From Proteobacteria bacterium ST_bin11 (GTDB lineage Bacteria; Pseudomonadota; Gammaproteobacteria; Methylococcales; Methylomonadaceae): a stretch of 64,000 nucleotides of DNA. Positions within the stretch are counted from its first letter, which is position 1, and the number at the start of each line of letters is the position of its first letter. The stretch spans positions 55,471 to 119,470 of the forward strand of contig MSXO01000014.1 of assembly GCA_002083615.1 (NCBI GenBank), read 5' to 3'. A program made the position numbers and the translations under genes. The notes under the pieces were generated by a model that made no database searches, had not been told where the DNA came from, and saw only the letters and a program-made list of their open reading frames with translations. Shown here one piece after another: positions 37,671 to 46,963 of the stretch.

Positions 37671-38942
37671 TTATTGAATCTTCTCGAGACCGCCCAAATA
37701 TGGCCGCAAAGCGTCCGGCACCGTGATCGAACCGTCTTCGTTTTGATAGTTCTCCATCACCGCAATCAAGGTACGTCCGGCAGCCAATCCCGAGCCATTT
37801 AAGGTGTGTACCAACTCTGGTTTCCCGGTTTCCGGATTGCGCCAACGCGCCTGCAAGCGGCGGGCTTGGAAATCTTTGAAGTTGCTGCAGGACGAAATCT
37901 CCCGGTATTTTTGCTGGCCGGGCAGCCACACTTCCAAATCATAGGTTTTAGACGACGAAAAGCCGGTGTCGCCCGCGCACAGCAATACTTTGCGATAGGG
38001 TAAATTCAGTTTTTGCAAAATGGTTTCGGCGTGCGCGGTGAGTTCTTCATGAGCCTGCACGGAGGTTTCCGGGGTAACGATTTGCACCAACTCGACTTTT
38101 TCGAATTGGTGTTGACGAATCATCCCCCGCACATCGCTGCCATACGCACCCGCTTCACTGCGGAAACACGGGGAATGACAAACGAATTTCAACGGCATCT
38201 GCTTGGTTTCTACGATCACATCGCGGACGATGTTGGTGACCGGCACTTCCGCAGTCGGGATCAAATAGAACGTCGGCTCGTTTTTGACCGTAAACAGATC
38301 GGCTTCGAACTTGGGCAATTGGCCGGTGCCACGCAGGCTATCGGCATTGACCAGGAACGGCACATAGGTTTCCTGATAGCCGTGCTCGTTGATATGGGTA
38401 TTCAGCATCAGCTGAATTATCGCGCGTTGCAGGGTGGCCAGTTTACCGGCCAGGACCACGAAACGGGCGCTGGCGATTTTTGCGCCCAGTTCGAAATTCA
38501 TCCCCAAGGGCTCACCCAAATCGACGTGATCTTTCGGGGTAAAATCGAACTGGCGTGGCTCGCCCCAGCGGCTGACTTCCTGATTATCTGCGTCGCTTTT
38601 TCCCGCCGGCACCGCGTCATCAAGAATATTAGGGATGCCTTCCAGCAAGATGTTCAACTGGTTTTGGATGTCATTCAGTTCCGATTCTGCGGCTTTTAAT
38701 TGGTCGCCCAAATCCGCCACTTGATCCAGCAAGGGTTGAATGTCCTCGCCCTTGGCTTTGGCCTGGCCGATGGCTTTGGAACGGGTATTGCGTTCGTTCT
38801 GCAATTCCTGAGTTTTGACCTGAACTTCTTTACGCCGGTCTTCCAGGCCCTGATAGGCGGCAGCATCGAATTGAAAGCCGCGTCTTTGCAATTGTTGTAG
38901 AACCAGTTCCAGGTCGCTTCTAAATAAACGGGGGTCTAGCAT
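37671..38942 (-). CDS. serS: Serine--tRNA ligase
   Basis: SerS charges tRNA-Ser. The N-terminal coiled-coil arm (about residues 25-105) and the three class II motifs can be seen, including the motif 2 loop FRSEAGAYGSDVRGMIRQHQFEKVEL and motif 3 LNGSGLAAGRTLIAVMENYQ. The 423 residues fit (E. coli 430). It is complete. It ends near a strip of 160 bases with no gene (37511-37670). Confidence 0.98.
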   Translation of the reverse strand: MLDPRLFRSDLELVLQQLQRRGFQFDAAAYQGLEDRRKEVQVKTQELQNERNTRSKAIGQAKAKGEDIQPLLDQVADLGDQLKAAESELNDIQNQLNILLEGIPNILDDAVPAGKSDADNQEVSRWGEPRQFDFTPKDHVDLGEPLGMNFELGAKIASARFVVLAGKLATLQRAIIQLMLNTHINEHGYQETYVPFLVNADSLRGTGQLPKFEADLFTVKNEPTFYLIPTAEVPVTNIVRDVIVETKQMPLKFVCHSPCFRSEAGAYGSDVRGMIRQHQFEKVELVQIVTPETSVQAHEELTAHAETILQKLNLPYRKVLLCAGDTGFSSSKTYDLEVWLPGQQKYREISSCSNFKDFQARRLQARWRNPETGKPELVHTLNGSGLAAGRTLIAVMENYQNEDGSITVPDALRPYLGGLEKIQ

Positions 38943-38984
38943 GGTGATGAATATCCTGAATTGAAGAAAGAGTTGAAACGGCAG

Positions 38985-39692
38985 CTAGATCTGCTTGCCT
39001 AGCCACAAACCTAAGTAAAGTGCGGCGGCGCAGAACAGCATATTGCTAAAAAAAACGGTCAGCATGGCCCCCAAATGCGATTCGAAGGAATGGCCGCTCT
39101 CCAGCAGGAAGAGTATTAAATATAAACCCGATAGCGTGATAAACAGGCCAATCAGCAGGGTGAGCAAAATAGCGCGGTACTCTATTGAAATACTGAGTTT
39201 ATGCAGCAAGACCGTGGCGACCAGTCCGATCAAAAATGCCCCAATGCTATTGACCAGCGTCAACGCATAAGGAAACGGCCAATCGAACAGTTGGAAGGTT
39301 CCTTGCGAATAGAAAAACAAGCCTTTACCCAGCGCCAGCCCGGCCCAAACCGCTAATAAACAACCAAGCACGCTGGCTAGAACATTCAGCCCCGCCTTAC
39401 CGATTTGGCCTTGTTCTAACAAATAAATCGTTTCCAAAGAAAAGCTGGAGAAGGTGGTAAAGCCCCCCATTACCCCTACCAAAATCGCGGTGCGATATTC
39501 CAAAGCAAGACTCATGCGCTGCAGAATCAGTGCCTCGGTCATCAGTCCGATCAAAAACGAGCCGAGCAAATTGACGGTCAGGGTGCCGTATGGAAAGCCC
39601 CTACCCAACCACGAATAGACACCGTTGGAGGCCAGATAGCGCAACATGGAGCCAATGGCCCCGCCCAGAGCGACCGCAAATAATTGCTGCAT
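38985..39692 (-). CDS. crcB: Double-domain CrcB/Fluc fluoride channel
   Basis: CrcB (Fluc) exports F- as an antiparallel homodimer of about 125-residue subunits. This chain is 235 residues long and holds one complete domain followed by a degenerate second one. Domain 1 (1-127) has GGAIGSMLRY, VNLLGSFLIG and the pore motif GGFTTFSSFSLE on four TM helices. Domain 2 (about 140-232) restarts at TM2 (PYALTLVNSIGAFLIGLVATVLL), keeps the Asn of VNxxG, and has YRAILLTLLIGLFITLSGLY where the GGxTTFSSF motif should be. TM1 is missing. Dropping one helix would flip the second half and give the antiparallel arrangement in one chain, as eukaryotic FEX does. It shares one base with orn. Confidence 0.9.
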   Translation of the reverse strand: MQQLFAVALGGAIGSMLRYLASNGVYSWLGRGFPYGTLTVNLLGSFLIGLMTEALILQRMSLALEYRTAILVGVMGGFTTFSSFSLETIYLLEQGQIGKAGLNVLASVLGCLLAVWAGLALGKGLFFYSQGTFQLFDWPFPYALTLVNSIGAFLIGLVATVLLHKLSISIEYRAILLTLLIGLFITLSGLYLILFLLESGHSFESHLGAMLTVFFSNMLFCAAALYLGLWLGKQI

Positions 39693-40243
39693 CAGAATTT
39701 GAAGAATGTTTCCCGGTAGTAACGCAGTTCCTCGATGGACTCGATAATATCGTCCAAAGCTTTGTGCGCTGCCTGTTTGTTAAAACCGTCCTTCAATTGT
39801 GGTGCCCAGCGCGCGGCCAATTCCTTGACGGTAGACACATCCAAGTTGCGGTAATGGAAAAACGCTTCCAATTTGGGCATATAATGGTACAAAAATCGCC
39901 TGTCCTGACAAATGCTGTTGCCGCATATCGGCGAGGATTTGGCAGGCACCCAGAGCTGCAAAAATTCAAGCGTACGCGCTTCCGCTTCGGCAGCATCGAT
40001 TTCTGAGTCCTTTACCCGCTGAATCAAACCGGATTGACCATGATGTTGCTGATTCCAGTCATCCATCGCCGCCAGCGCCGCATCGGACTGATGTACTGCC
40101 ATTACAGGTCCTTCAGCAAGAATATTTAGATGTTTATCGGTCACCACTGTGGCGATTTCAATGATGAGATCGTTATCAGGATCCAAGCCTGTCATTTCCA
40201 GATCGATCCAGATAAGATTGTCGGCATCTTGAGCCATTTGCAT
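39692..40243 (-). CDS. orn: Oligoribonuclease
   Basis: Orn degrades 2-5 nt RNAs (and pGpG) to mononucleotides. DEDDh motifs are intact: LIWIDLEMTGLDPD (Exo I), NSICQDRRFL (Exo II) and AAHKALDDIIESIEELRYY (Exo III). Length 183 is typical. It lies upstream of the crcB gene and divergent from the M48 protease. Confidence 0.97.
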   Translation of the reverse strand: MQMAQDADNLIWIDLEMTGLDPDNDLIIEIATVVTDKHLNILAEGPVMAVHQSDAALAAMDDWNQQHHGQSGLIQRVKDSEIDAAEAEARTLEFLQLWVPAKSSPICGNSICQDRRFLYHYMPKLEAFFHYRNLDVSTVKELAARWAPQLKDGFNKQAAHKALDDIIESIEELRYYRETFFKF

Positions 40244-40327
40244 TCCATGGTATTAATAATGTTGCGGCAAATTGTAGCATTAGCTAATCTGTACCGCTAA
40301 TTGTTAACCCCCACCCCAAAAGGTTTG

Positions 40328-41578
40328 ATGAACACGTTTACTGGCATTTTTTTAGTAGCTTTAGTCCTGTCTTACGGCACCCAATTCTGGCTGGCAATGC
40401 GCCAGAAAGCCTATGTATTGCAGCATCGCGGACAAGTGCCGAGCGCCTTTCAAGACCGGGTATCACTCACCGCCCATCAAAAGGCCGCCGATTACACCAT
40501 TGAAAAAAGCAAACTCGGCGACATCGATAGCCTGGTCGGTATGGTGTTTCTGCTGACGCTGACCTTGGGCGGCGGCATTAGCCTGGTATTTGACTTCTGG
40601 TCGACCTTCGATTTGTCGCCGTTAATGGCCAGTTTGCTGTCGATGGCCAGTGTTTTTCTGTTGATGACCGTGGTTGAAATCCCGTTCAGCCTTTACCAAA
40701 CCTTCGTAATCGAAGAAAAATACGGGTTTAATAAAAGCAAACTGCCGCAGTTTGTAAAAGACCAAATGATGTCCATGGGCTTGACCTTGGCGATCGGCTT
40801 GCCGATTCTGGCGCTGATTCTGTGGGTAATGGACAGCATCGGCGGCCTTTGGTGGCTTTACGCCTGGGCAATTATCATGAGTTTTTCGCTGTTGATGAGT
40901 TGGTTGTTTCCAACATTGATCGCACCGCTGTTTAACAAATTCGAACCTATGCAGGATGGTTCTTTGAAGCAACGGATCCAGGGTTTGCTGGAGCGTTGCG
41001 GATTTAATAGCCAAGGTATTTTCATCATGGACGGCTCGCGCCGCTCTGGACACGGCAATGCTTATTTCACCGGCCTGGGCAATAACAAGCGCATCGTATT
41101 TTTCGATACGCTGGTGAATTCGCTGGACGAGGAAGAACTGGAAGCCGTTTTGGCTCACGAGCTAGGCCATTTCAAATGCAAACATACCATCAAAATGCTG
41201 GTGGCGTCGTCGGTGATGACCCTAATCAGCTTTGCGGTATTAGGCTGGCTGATCACCCAAGACTGGTTTTTTGACGGCCTAGGCGTCAGCACTCACTCCA
41301 ACGCTGCCGCCCTGTTGCTGTTTATGCTGGTGTCGCCGGTTTTCACCACCTTCATGCAACCGATCAGTGCTTATTTTCAGCGTAAATTCGAATTCGAAGC
41401 CGATGACTTTGCCACCCGCAACGCTCAAGGCAGCAAAATGATCAGTGGTTTGGTGAAACTTTATGAAGAAAACGCCAGCACCTTGACTCCAGACCCGCTG
41501 TACTCGGCATTCCATTACAGTCACCCGCCCGCAGCCATCCGCATAGCGCATATCGAAGAAAAGATGCAGTCCGCCTGA
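40328..41578 (+). CDS. M48-family zinc metalloprotease (Ste24/CAAX-protease type)
   Basis: The zinc-binding motif HExxH is in AVLAHELGHFKCKH (about residue 280); the third ligand lies in FEFEADDFA. About seven hydrophobic segments, four of them before the active site, and the 416-residue length fit the Ste24 (CAAX prenyl protease 1) subgroup rather than HtpX. In bacteria it may process or degrade membrane proteins. The frame opens at TTG 40301; ATG at 40328 with AAAGG upstream is preferred. The stop overlaps the rsgA start. Confidence 0.93.
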   Translation: MNTFTGIFLVALVLSYGTQFWLAMRQKAYVLQHRGQVPSAFQDRVSLTAHQKAADYTIEKSKLGDIDSLVGMVFLLTLTLGGGISLVFDFWSTFDLSPLMASLLSMASVFLLMTVVEIPFSLYQTFVIEEKYGFNKSKLPQFVKDQMMSMGLTLAIGLPILALILWVMDSIGGLWWLYAWAIIMSFSLLMSWLFPTLIAPLFNKFEPMQDGSLKQRIQGLLERCGFNSQGIFIMDGSRRSGHGNAYFTGLGNNKRIVFFDTLVNSLDEEELEAVLAHELGHFKCKHTIKMLVASSVMTLISFAVLGWLITQDWFFDGLGVSTHSNAAALLLFMLVSPVFTTFMQPISAYFQRKFEFEADDFATRNAQGSKMISGLVKLYEENASTLTPDPLYSAFHYSHPPAAIRIAHIEEKMQSA

Positions 41579-42489
41579 TGGCAGACTTGCACCAGGGTTT
41601 GGTAGTTGCCCATCTCGGTCAAGGTATTGCCGTCGAGGTGAGCGACGCTGCCGGGATGGTGGCAGAACAACTCGTGCTCTGCCAAACATTACGCAAACTA
41701 GACACGGTGGTGGTTGGCGACCGGGTAATGCTTTCCATGTCCTCGCCTGAGCAAGGCCGCATCGAGCAAATTTTACCCCGGCGCTCGGTGTTGCAGCGTC
41801 CCAGTCGTGGCAACGACACGCGGCCGGTAGCGGCAAACTTGGATACTATTTTCATCGTGTTTGCCGCCGAACCGGAATGCGACTTTCTATTGCTGGATCA
41901 ATATCTGGCGGTCTGCGAAAACTGCAACATCGATGCGGCGCTGGTATTAAACAAAATCGATCTGCCGCTATCAACTGCTGTTGAAGCAGGATTGGCCTAC
42001 TATCAAAACTTAGGCTATAGCTTACATAGAGTCAGCGCCAATCAAAAAATCGGCATAGACGGGTTACAGCGGGTGTTATCGCAGCGAACCAGCATGTTTG
42101 CCGGCCAATCCGGAGTGGGCAAGTCATCATTAACCAATGCGCTATTGCCGAACCGTAACTTGAAAATCAACAGTGTCTCGGAAATCACCCGCCATGGCAG
42201 GCATACCACCACGGCCGCAACGCTTTATCATTTACCGGGCGGCGGCGAGTTAATCGACAGCCCGGGCGTGGCGATATTTGGTTTAGCCGGCTTGTCGGAA
42301 GGGCAATTGGCTTGGGGCTATAGAGAGTTTCAACCTTACATTGCCAAATGTCGTTTCAACGACTGTAGGCATGTCAACGACAAGGATTGCGCGGTACGCT
42401 TAGCAGTGGAAACCGGTGAAATCGCCGCTGACCGCTATCAGCGCTTTTTAAAACTCAGAGAAAAAATGCCGCCAGGCAATCGAAGTTAA
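41578..42489 (+). CDS. rsgA: Ribosome small-subunit biogenesis GTPase RsgA
   Basis: RsgA is a circularly permuted GTPase that acts late in 30S maturation. The order is OB fold, then NKID (G4), SANQKIG (G5-like), GQSGVGKSSLTNAL (G1), TTTAATLYHL (G2) and DSPGV (G3), then a zinc knuckle CRFNDCRHVNDKDC. Length 303 fits. It starts one base before the upstream stop and is translationally coupled to the M48 protease. Confidence 0.97.
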   Translation: MADLHQGLVVAHLGQGIAVEVSDAAGMVAEQLVLCQTLRKLDTVVVGDRVMLSMSSPEQGRIEQILPRRSVLQRPSRGNDTRPVAANLDTIFIVFAAEPECDFLLLDQYLAVCENCNIDAALVLNKIDLPLSTAVEAGLAYYQNLGYSLHRVSANQKIGIDGLQRVLSQRTSMFAGQSGVGKSSLTNALLPNRNLKINSVSEITRHGRHTTTAATLYHLPGGGELIDSPGVAIFGLAGLSEGQLAWGYREFQPYIAKCRFNDCRHVNDKDCAVRLAVETGEIAADRYQRFLKLREKMPPGNRS

Positions 42490-42537
42490 CCCTTTAAGAA
42501 CTGATGATTTCGCATCCCAGATCAATTGAATCGGTTC

Positions 42538-42566
42538 TTGCACGCTACAGTCGGTTCGCGTAAATT
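42538..42566 (+). promoter_or_regulatory. Candidate promoter of the E1/E2/ACP operon
   Basis: TTGCAC (42538-42543) and TAAATT (42561-42566) stand 17 bases apart, 46 bases before the E1 ATG at 42613. Spacing is ideal, the boxes are moderate. It is the only sigma70-like pair in the 123-base gap after rsgA. Confidence 0.4.
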
Positions 42567-42612
42567 ATATTGCTATCATTAAAGCACTATCCAAGATAGC
42601 CGGAACTCGATA

Positions 42613-44640
42613 ATGGACATACAAACAGTAACTCGCATTCCGGAAGATAAAACTTGGGAAGTACCTGGCTTCACGCGGGATGAACATGGCAAGCCGCAAA
42701 TTGGCATCACCCCAGAAAGTCTTTATGCATACGGCCACCTGATCCGCCTGACCGAAGAGCTGGTTCTTGATCAATTCTCCCGCGGTTTGGTATCAGGCAC
42801 GACCCACACCTGCATCGGTCAAGAACTGGCAGCCTTATCGGTGGTGCGCGCACTGGATCATCCAGATGACGCCGTTCTCTCCAATCATCGCAATCACGGC
42901 CATTTTCTGTCGTATTCCGGGGACTTTGTCGGCCTGGTCGGCGAAATTATGGGCCGCGAAGCAGGAGCCTGCGGCGGCTGGGGCGGTAGCCAACATTTGG
43001 TACACCGTAACTTTCACAGCAACGGCGTGCAGGGTGGCATGTTAGGCATCGGTGCCGGTCTGGCTTTGGCACGCAAGCTACATAATAATGGCGGCATTGT
43101 AGCCGCTATCATCGGCGACGGTACGCTCGGACAAGGCTTGCTATACGAAGCAATGAATTTGGTGTCCGTCTGGAAAGCCCCACTTTTGGTCGTGGTTGAA
43201 AACAACGGCATTTCTCAGACCACTGTCAGTCGTGACAACCTGGGCGGCGATATCGAAGCCCGCGGCGCGGCATTCGGACTACCCACCTGGCGATTTGCTG
43301 ACAATGATCCAGAATTCTGCCGCAAAGTAGCGGACGTAGTCAGTGCAGTACGCGCAAGTCGCGGTCCCGGTTTCCTGGTGATTGACACCCGGCGGATGGG
43401 TCCGCACAGCAAGGGCGACGATCTGCGCGATCCAAACGAACTTGCCGAAATTCGCGCCCGCGATCCCTTGGCCGCATTGGCCAGACAGTTGCCCGCCGAT
43501 ATGCTGGCAACTATCGAAGCCCGCAATCGCGAGTTTGTGGAAACGGTACGCCAAACCGCCAACGCCTCGCCGGAAGCGACGCTCGCCGAGACGCCGACCC
43601 ACATTTTCACCGCCCAACTTGAACACCCGCTGCCCGATTATCCGCCTGTCGCGGCCGGCAGTAATGTGCGCCAGGCGCTTAACACCGCCTTGCAATTCCT
43701 GCTCAAATCTGATCGGCGCACGCTACTAATCGGCGAAGACCTGCACGATCCTTACGGCGGCGCCTTCAAAGTAACGCAAGGCTTGTCCAGCGAGTTTCCC
43801 GGTCGCGTCATCTCCACGCCGATCAGCGAAGCCGGCATCACCGGCTCATCTATAGGCTTGTCGCTTGACGGCTACTTGCCCGTCGTGGAAATCATGTTCG
43901 CCGACTTCCTATCGCTATGTCTGGACCAACTACTCAATCATGCCGTGAAGTTTCCCGGTATGTTCGCGGACACATCGGTACCCATCGTTATCCGCACGCC
44001 TTGCGGCGGTCGGCGCGGTTACGGTCCCACTCATAGTCAAAGTCCGGAACACCTGTTCACCTCGGTGCCGGGTCTGACCGTGGTTTACGGCAGCCACAGA
44101 CACTCGGTTTCGGAACTGCTAATCGATGCGGTACTGCGCTGGCCTTACCCCGTGCTGTTTCTTGAGCATAAGCTGCTTTATGGCGAAAAAATGGATCCGG
44201 CGGATTATGTCGCGCTGCCTGCAACGGATGATGTCGCTACCCATCTGTTCCCCACATTACGTCGCGGTGCGCACGAACCTGATGTAACCTTAGTAAGCTA
44301 CGGTGGCATGCTGACTATGACGGAAGCCGTGGCGAACAGACTGGAAAGCGAAGAAGAGCTGGAAGTTGAAATCGTCTCGCCGTCGCTGCTTTCGCCGCTG
44401 CCACGCGAATCATTGATAAAGCATCTGGCAACCCGGGAGTGCGTTGTCGTGATCGAGGAATCTCACCATGATTTTGGCGTCAGCGCCGAAATCGCTGCGG
44501 CTTTGCTCGAATCCGGATTCAAGGGCCAGTTTCTGCGCATCGGCACGCCGCCCGTACCCATCGCCTCCGCCCGCAGCCTGGAGCGCAGCATTATTCCCGA
44601 CGAACAATCGATTATCGACCAAATTCTCGACCTTTTTTAA
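42613..44640 (+). CDS. Fused alpha/beta TPP-dependent dehydrogenase E1 component
   Basis: One 675-residue chain contains an E1-alpha and an E1-beta homologue. The alpha half (1 to about 330) has SGTTHTCIGQELAAL, the gate HRNHGHFL and the TPP/Mg motif GDGTLGQGLLYEA with its Asn in VVENNGIS. The beta half (about 350-675) has LLIGEDLHDPYGGAFKVT, the cofactor-activating Glu in ISEAGITGSSIGL and RRGYGPTHSQSPEHLF. All TPP-binding landmarks are intact. The next gene is its lipoyl partner. Family members decarboxylate 2-oxo acids or, in NapB/QncN-type systems, take a C2 unit from a ketose phosphate. It is the first gene of a five-gene operon; substrate is unknown. Confidence 0.92.
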   Translation: MDIQTVTRIPEDKTWEVPGFTRDEHGKPQIGITPESLYAYGHLIRLTEELVLDQFSRGLVSGTTHTCIGQELAALSVVRALDHPDDAVLSNHRNHGHFLSYSGDFVGLVGEIMGREAGACGGWGGSQHLVHRNFHSNGVQGGMLGIGAGLALARKLHNNGGIVAAIIGDGTLGQGLLYEAMNLVSVWKAPLLVVVENNGISQTTVSRDNLGGDIEARGAAFGLPTWRFADNDPEFCRKVADVVSAVRASRGPGFLVIDTRRMGPHSKGDDLRDPNELAEIRARDPLAALARQLPADMLATIEARNREFVETVRQTANASPEATLAETPTHIFTAQLEHPLPDYPPVAAGSNVRQALNTALQFLLKSDRRTLLIGEDLHDPYGGAFKVTQGLSSEFPGRVISTPISEAGITGSSIGLSLDGYLPVVEIMFADFLSLCLDQLLNHAVKFPGMFADTSVPIVIRTPCGGRRGYGPTHSQSPEHLFTSVPGLTVVYGSHRHSVSELLIDAVLRWPYPVLFLEHKLLYGEKMDPADYVALPATDDVATHLFPTLRRGAHEPDVTLVSYGGMLTMTEAVANRLESEEELEVEIVSPSLLSPLPRESLIKHLATRECVVVIEESHHDFGVSAEIAAALLESGFKGQFLRIGTPPVPIASARSLERSIIPDEQSIIDQILDLF

Positions 44641-44649
44641 AGGACAGCC

Positions 44650-45753
44650 ATGCCCACTTTCCAAACCGTCCCCTGCGTGAACATCAACGACGAATTCGTA
44701 GACGTCGTCAGTATCGACGTCAAGCAAGGCGAGTTCATCAATAACGGTGACGTGGTTGCCACCGTCGAAACAGACAAATCCATGATCGACGTAGTGGCTG
44801 AACAGGACGGTTACGTGCTGAGGGTCGACTGCGAACCCGGACAAAAAATCCGTGTCGGTGCCGTGATGTTCTGGTTGGGGGCCACGCGCGACGAAGCCAT
44901 CCCCGAAGAAACCAAGGACACATCATCACTAGTAAGCACTGTCCGCCAGCCCACGGCAAAAGCCAGAGCCATGCTCAAGGAATTGGACATCGATCCTGCC
45001 CGCGTCCCAGCCAGTGGTGAGCGTCTGTCGGTAGCCGATATTGAAACTTGGTTGAGCAAGGGCGGCAAGCCCGGCAAGGCCGCAGTATCCACCCAAACAG
45101 CAATCCACCGCGAAGACTCACCATCCGTTGCCGGAGACTTGCAGGAACTGTCGCCGGAAGCAGCAGGCATGCTGCACACTGTCGCCTGGCATCGGGATTT
45201 TGCGGCCTCAGCCTATCTTGAGGTCGAATACGACCCCAAACCCTGGGAAGAACGGGCCGCCATCTATGCGGCGGAGCATAAACTTATGCTCTCGCCCTTG
45301 CTGCCTTTGATGGCCTTCCGTCTGGCCGAACTAGGTCGCGAACGTCCGCTAATTAATTCCACGATAGTCAACGGTCAGCGTTTCCAATATACGCCGGTGA
45401 ATATCGGCTTTACCGTGCAGGCCGGCGCGATGCTTTATTTGACTGTGGTGCGCGACACGCAAGATATGGATGCGGCACAATTCATCAGCGCCCTCGGCGA
45501 GGTGCAACGTCATGCCATGGCGCACAAGTTGCCGCCGCAGGAAGCCACCGGTGCCACCCTATCGTTTTCGAGCATGGCACGCTGGAATGTCAGCCGCCAC
45601 ACCCCTATTCTGCCACCGCAAACATCGCTGATTATCGCTCACGCCGCCCCGAAAAACTCGGACAAGGCCGTGTTGGGCGCCACTTACGACCATCGCGTTC
45701 TCACGGGTTTTGACGTCGCACAGGTGTTGCTGGCGTTGTCCCGCCCGGCATAA
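44650..45753 (+). CDS. Short E2-like lipoyl/acyltransferase protein
   Basis: Domains in order: a lipoyl domain (1-80) with the lipoyl Lys in ATVETDKSMIDVVA; a linker; a peripheral-subunit-binding domain (about 100-137, with KARAMLKELDIDPARVPASG); and a shortened catalytic domain (about 185-367). The catalytic end reads ATYDHRVLTGFDVAQVLLAL where normal E2 proteins have DHRxxDG: the catalytic His is kept but the Asp is Thr. The total 367 residues is shorter than ordinary E2 (over 400). It starts 9 bases after E1 with AAAGGAC as RBS. It should take the acyl unit from E1 and pass it on, here probably to the ACP encoded next. No E3 is present. Confidence 0.88.
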   Translation: MPTFQTVPCVNINDEFVDVVSIDVKQGEFINNGDVVATVETDKSMIDVVAEQDGYVLRVDCEPGQKIRVGAVMFWLGATRDEAIPEETKDTSSLVSTVRQPTAKARAMLKELDIDPARVPASGERLSVADIETWLSKGGKPGKAAVSTQTAIHREDSPSVAGDLQELSPEAAGMLHTVAWHRDFAASAYLEVEYDPKPWEERAAIYAAEHKLMLSPLLPLMAFRLAELGRERPLINSTIVNGQRFQYTPVNIGFTVQAGAMLYLTVVRDTQDMDAAQFISALGEVQRHAMAHKLPPQEATGATLSFSSMARWNVSRHTPILPPQTSLIIAHAAPKNSDKAVLGATYDHRVLTGFDVAQVLLALSRPA

Positions 45754-45784
45754 CCCATACACATAAACTAGAGGCCACCGATAG

Positions 45785-46051
45785 ATGAATTTAAACCCCG
45801 ACGAGATTAAAGCCGCGATTCGCACCAAGGTAATAGAACTTGCCAAAGCGCTGGATATGGACGCCTCCGGCGTCACTGACGACGACATCCTGCCCGCCAC
45901 CGGCCTGCTGGATTCCGGGGCTATATTGGAACTGGTAGTTTGGTTCGAGGCCAGCTACGACTTCCGGATTAAACAGGAAGACATGAACATCGACAATCTC
46001 GGCTCGATTAACGCGATGACCAACTTTCTGCTTTCCAGCAAACAAGCCTAA
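45785..46051 (+). CDS. Stand-alone acyl carrier protein
   Basis: The 88-residue acidic protein has the carrier-protein helix pattern with the phosphopantetheine Ser at position 44 in ATGLLDSGAILELVVWFE. The LDSG form is of the discrete-ACP type used in D-alanylation and secondary metabolism rather than FabF-type fatty acid synthesis (which uses DSL). It lies 31 bases after the E2-like gene and 54 bases before the GNAT gene in the same operon. It needs a phosphopantetheinyl transferase encoded elsewhere. Confidence 0.93.
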   Translation: MNLNPDEIKAAIRTKVIELAKALDMDASGVTDDDILPATGLLDSGAILELVVWFEASYDFRIKQEDMNIDNLGSINAMTNFLLSSKQA

Positions 46052-46105
46052 CCAGAATAATCATCCCGTACGCCTATTTGACGCTATTGCGCTGAAGGAA
46101 TAATC

Positions 46106-46963
46106 ATGGCCATGCCGACGCTGGAACCGATTCAAGACGGCGACCTGCTCGCTTTCTGCCAATTTCTCACGGAACACCTAAGCGCCGAGCGCAGCGCCGA
46201 ACAGTGGGCGCAAGCTTTCCAGCAGAACTGGGGGGTAGCCAAGCCCAACAACGGTTTTCTGATTCGGGACGAAGGTAAAATTGTCGGCGGCATCGGCGCG
46301 ATCTACGCAGAGCGGACAATTCGGGGCAAAGCGGAACAGTTCTGTAATATCACCAGTTGGTGCGTGCTGGAGACATTCCGTTCCCAAAGCATGCGGCTGG
46401 CGATGGCCGTCGTGTCGCAGCCCGGTTTTCATTTCACCGACCTGACGCCGACGGAAGTGGTATCGAAAACGCTACAGTTCCTGAAGTTCAAGCCGATGAA
46501 CGAACGCCACACACTCTGGCCCAATCTTCCCTGGCCATTTGCCCAATTCGGCGGCGTTCGCGTGCTTACCGATTACGATGCCATCGAACAAGCGCTGGCA
46601 CCGGCGGATGCCAAGGTATTCCGCGATCACCGCCACCTGCACTGGCTAAAACATCTCGCCGTGGGAAAACCCGGTGGATACTGTCACGTGACCTGGAAAC
46701 CAAACCAATTGAAAGGCGTATCCGGCGCGCTAGTGTTGGGATTCAGTGATGCCGAGCTGTTTCTAATTTACCGACAAACCATCGGCTGGCACCTGTTACA
46801 AAACGGCTGCTTTTATACGCGAGTTGAGTCGCGCCTGCTGCCCAGATTACCAAAGCTTTCACACGAATTAGCCGGTTATCGCAATAAAGTGTTTCGCAGC
46901 GACACGCTTAGCGAATCCGACATCAGCAATTTTTATTCCGAGATCGTTGGACTAAACCAATGA
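46106..46963 (+). CDS. GNAT-like acyltransferase
   Basis: The 285-residue protein has a GNAT-fold N-terminal half: an early LEPIQDGDLLAFCQFL helix, GFLIRDEGKIVGGIGAIYAE and ITSWCVLETFRSQSMRLAMAVVS (the acyl-donor binding strand and helix). The C-terminal half (about 180-285) with HLHWLKHLA is less clear. The GNAT call is moderate. Donor is usually acyl-CoA; here the ACP gene directly upstream makes acyl-ACP an attractive donor (inference). The ATG follows GAAGGAATAATC, and its stop overlaps the next ATG (ATGA). Confidence 0.75.
   Translation: MAMPTLEPIQDGDLLAFCQFLTEHLSAERSAEQWAQAFQQNWGVAKPNNGFLIRDEGKIVGGIGAIYAERTIRGKAEQFCNITSWCVLETFRSQSMRLAMAVVSQPGFHFTDLTPTEVVSKTLQFLKFKPMNERHTLWPNLPWPFAQFGGVRVLTDYDAIEQALAPADAKVFRDHRHLHWLKHLAVGKPGGYCHVTWKPNQLKGVSGALVLGFSDAELFLIYRQTIGWHLLQNGCFYTRVESRLLPRLPKLSHELAGYRNKVFRSDTLSESDISNFYSEIVGLNQ

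Noticed and set aside
38013..38699. 228-residue antisense frame over serS
   Set aside because: serS motifs are complete on the other strand.
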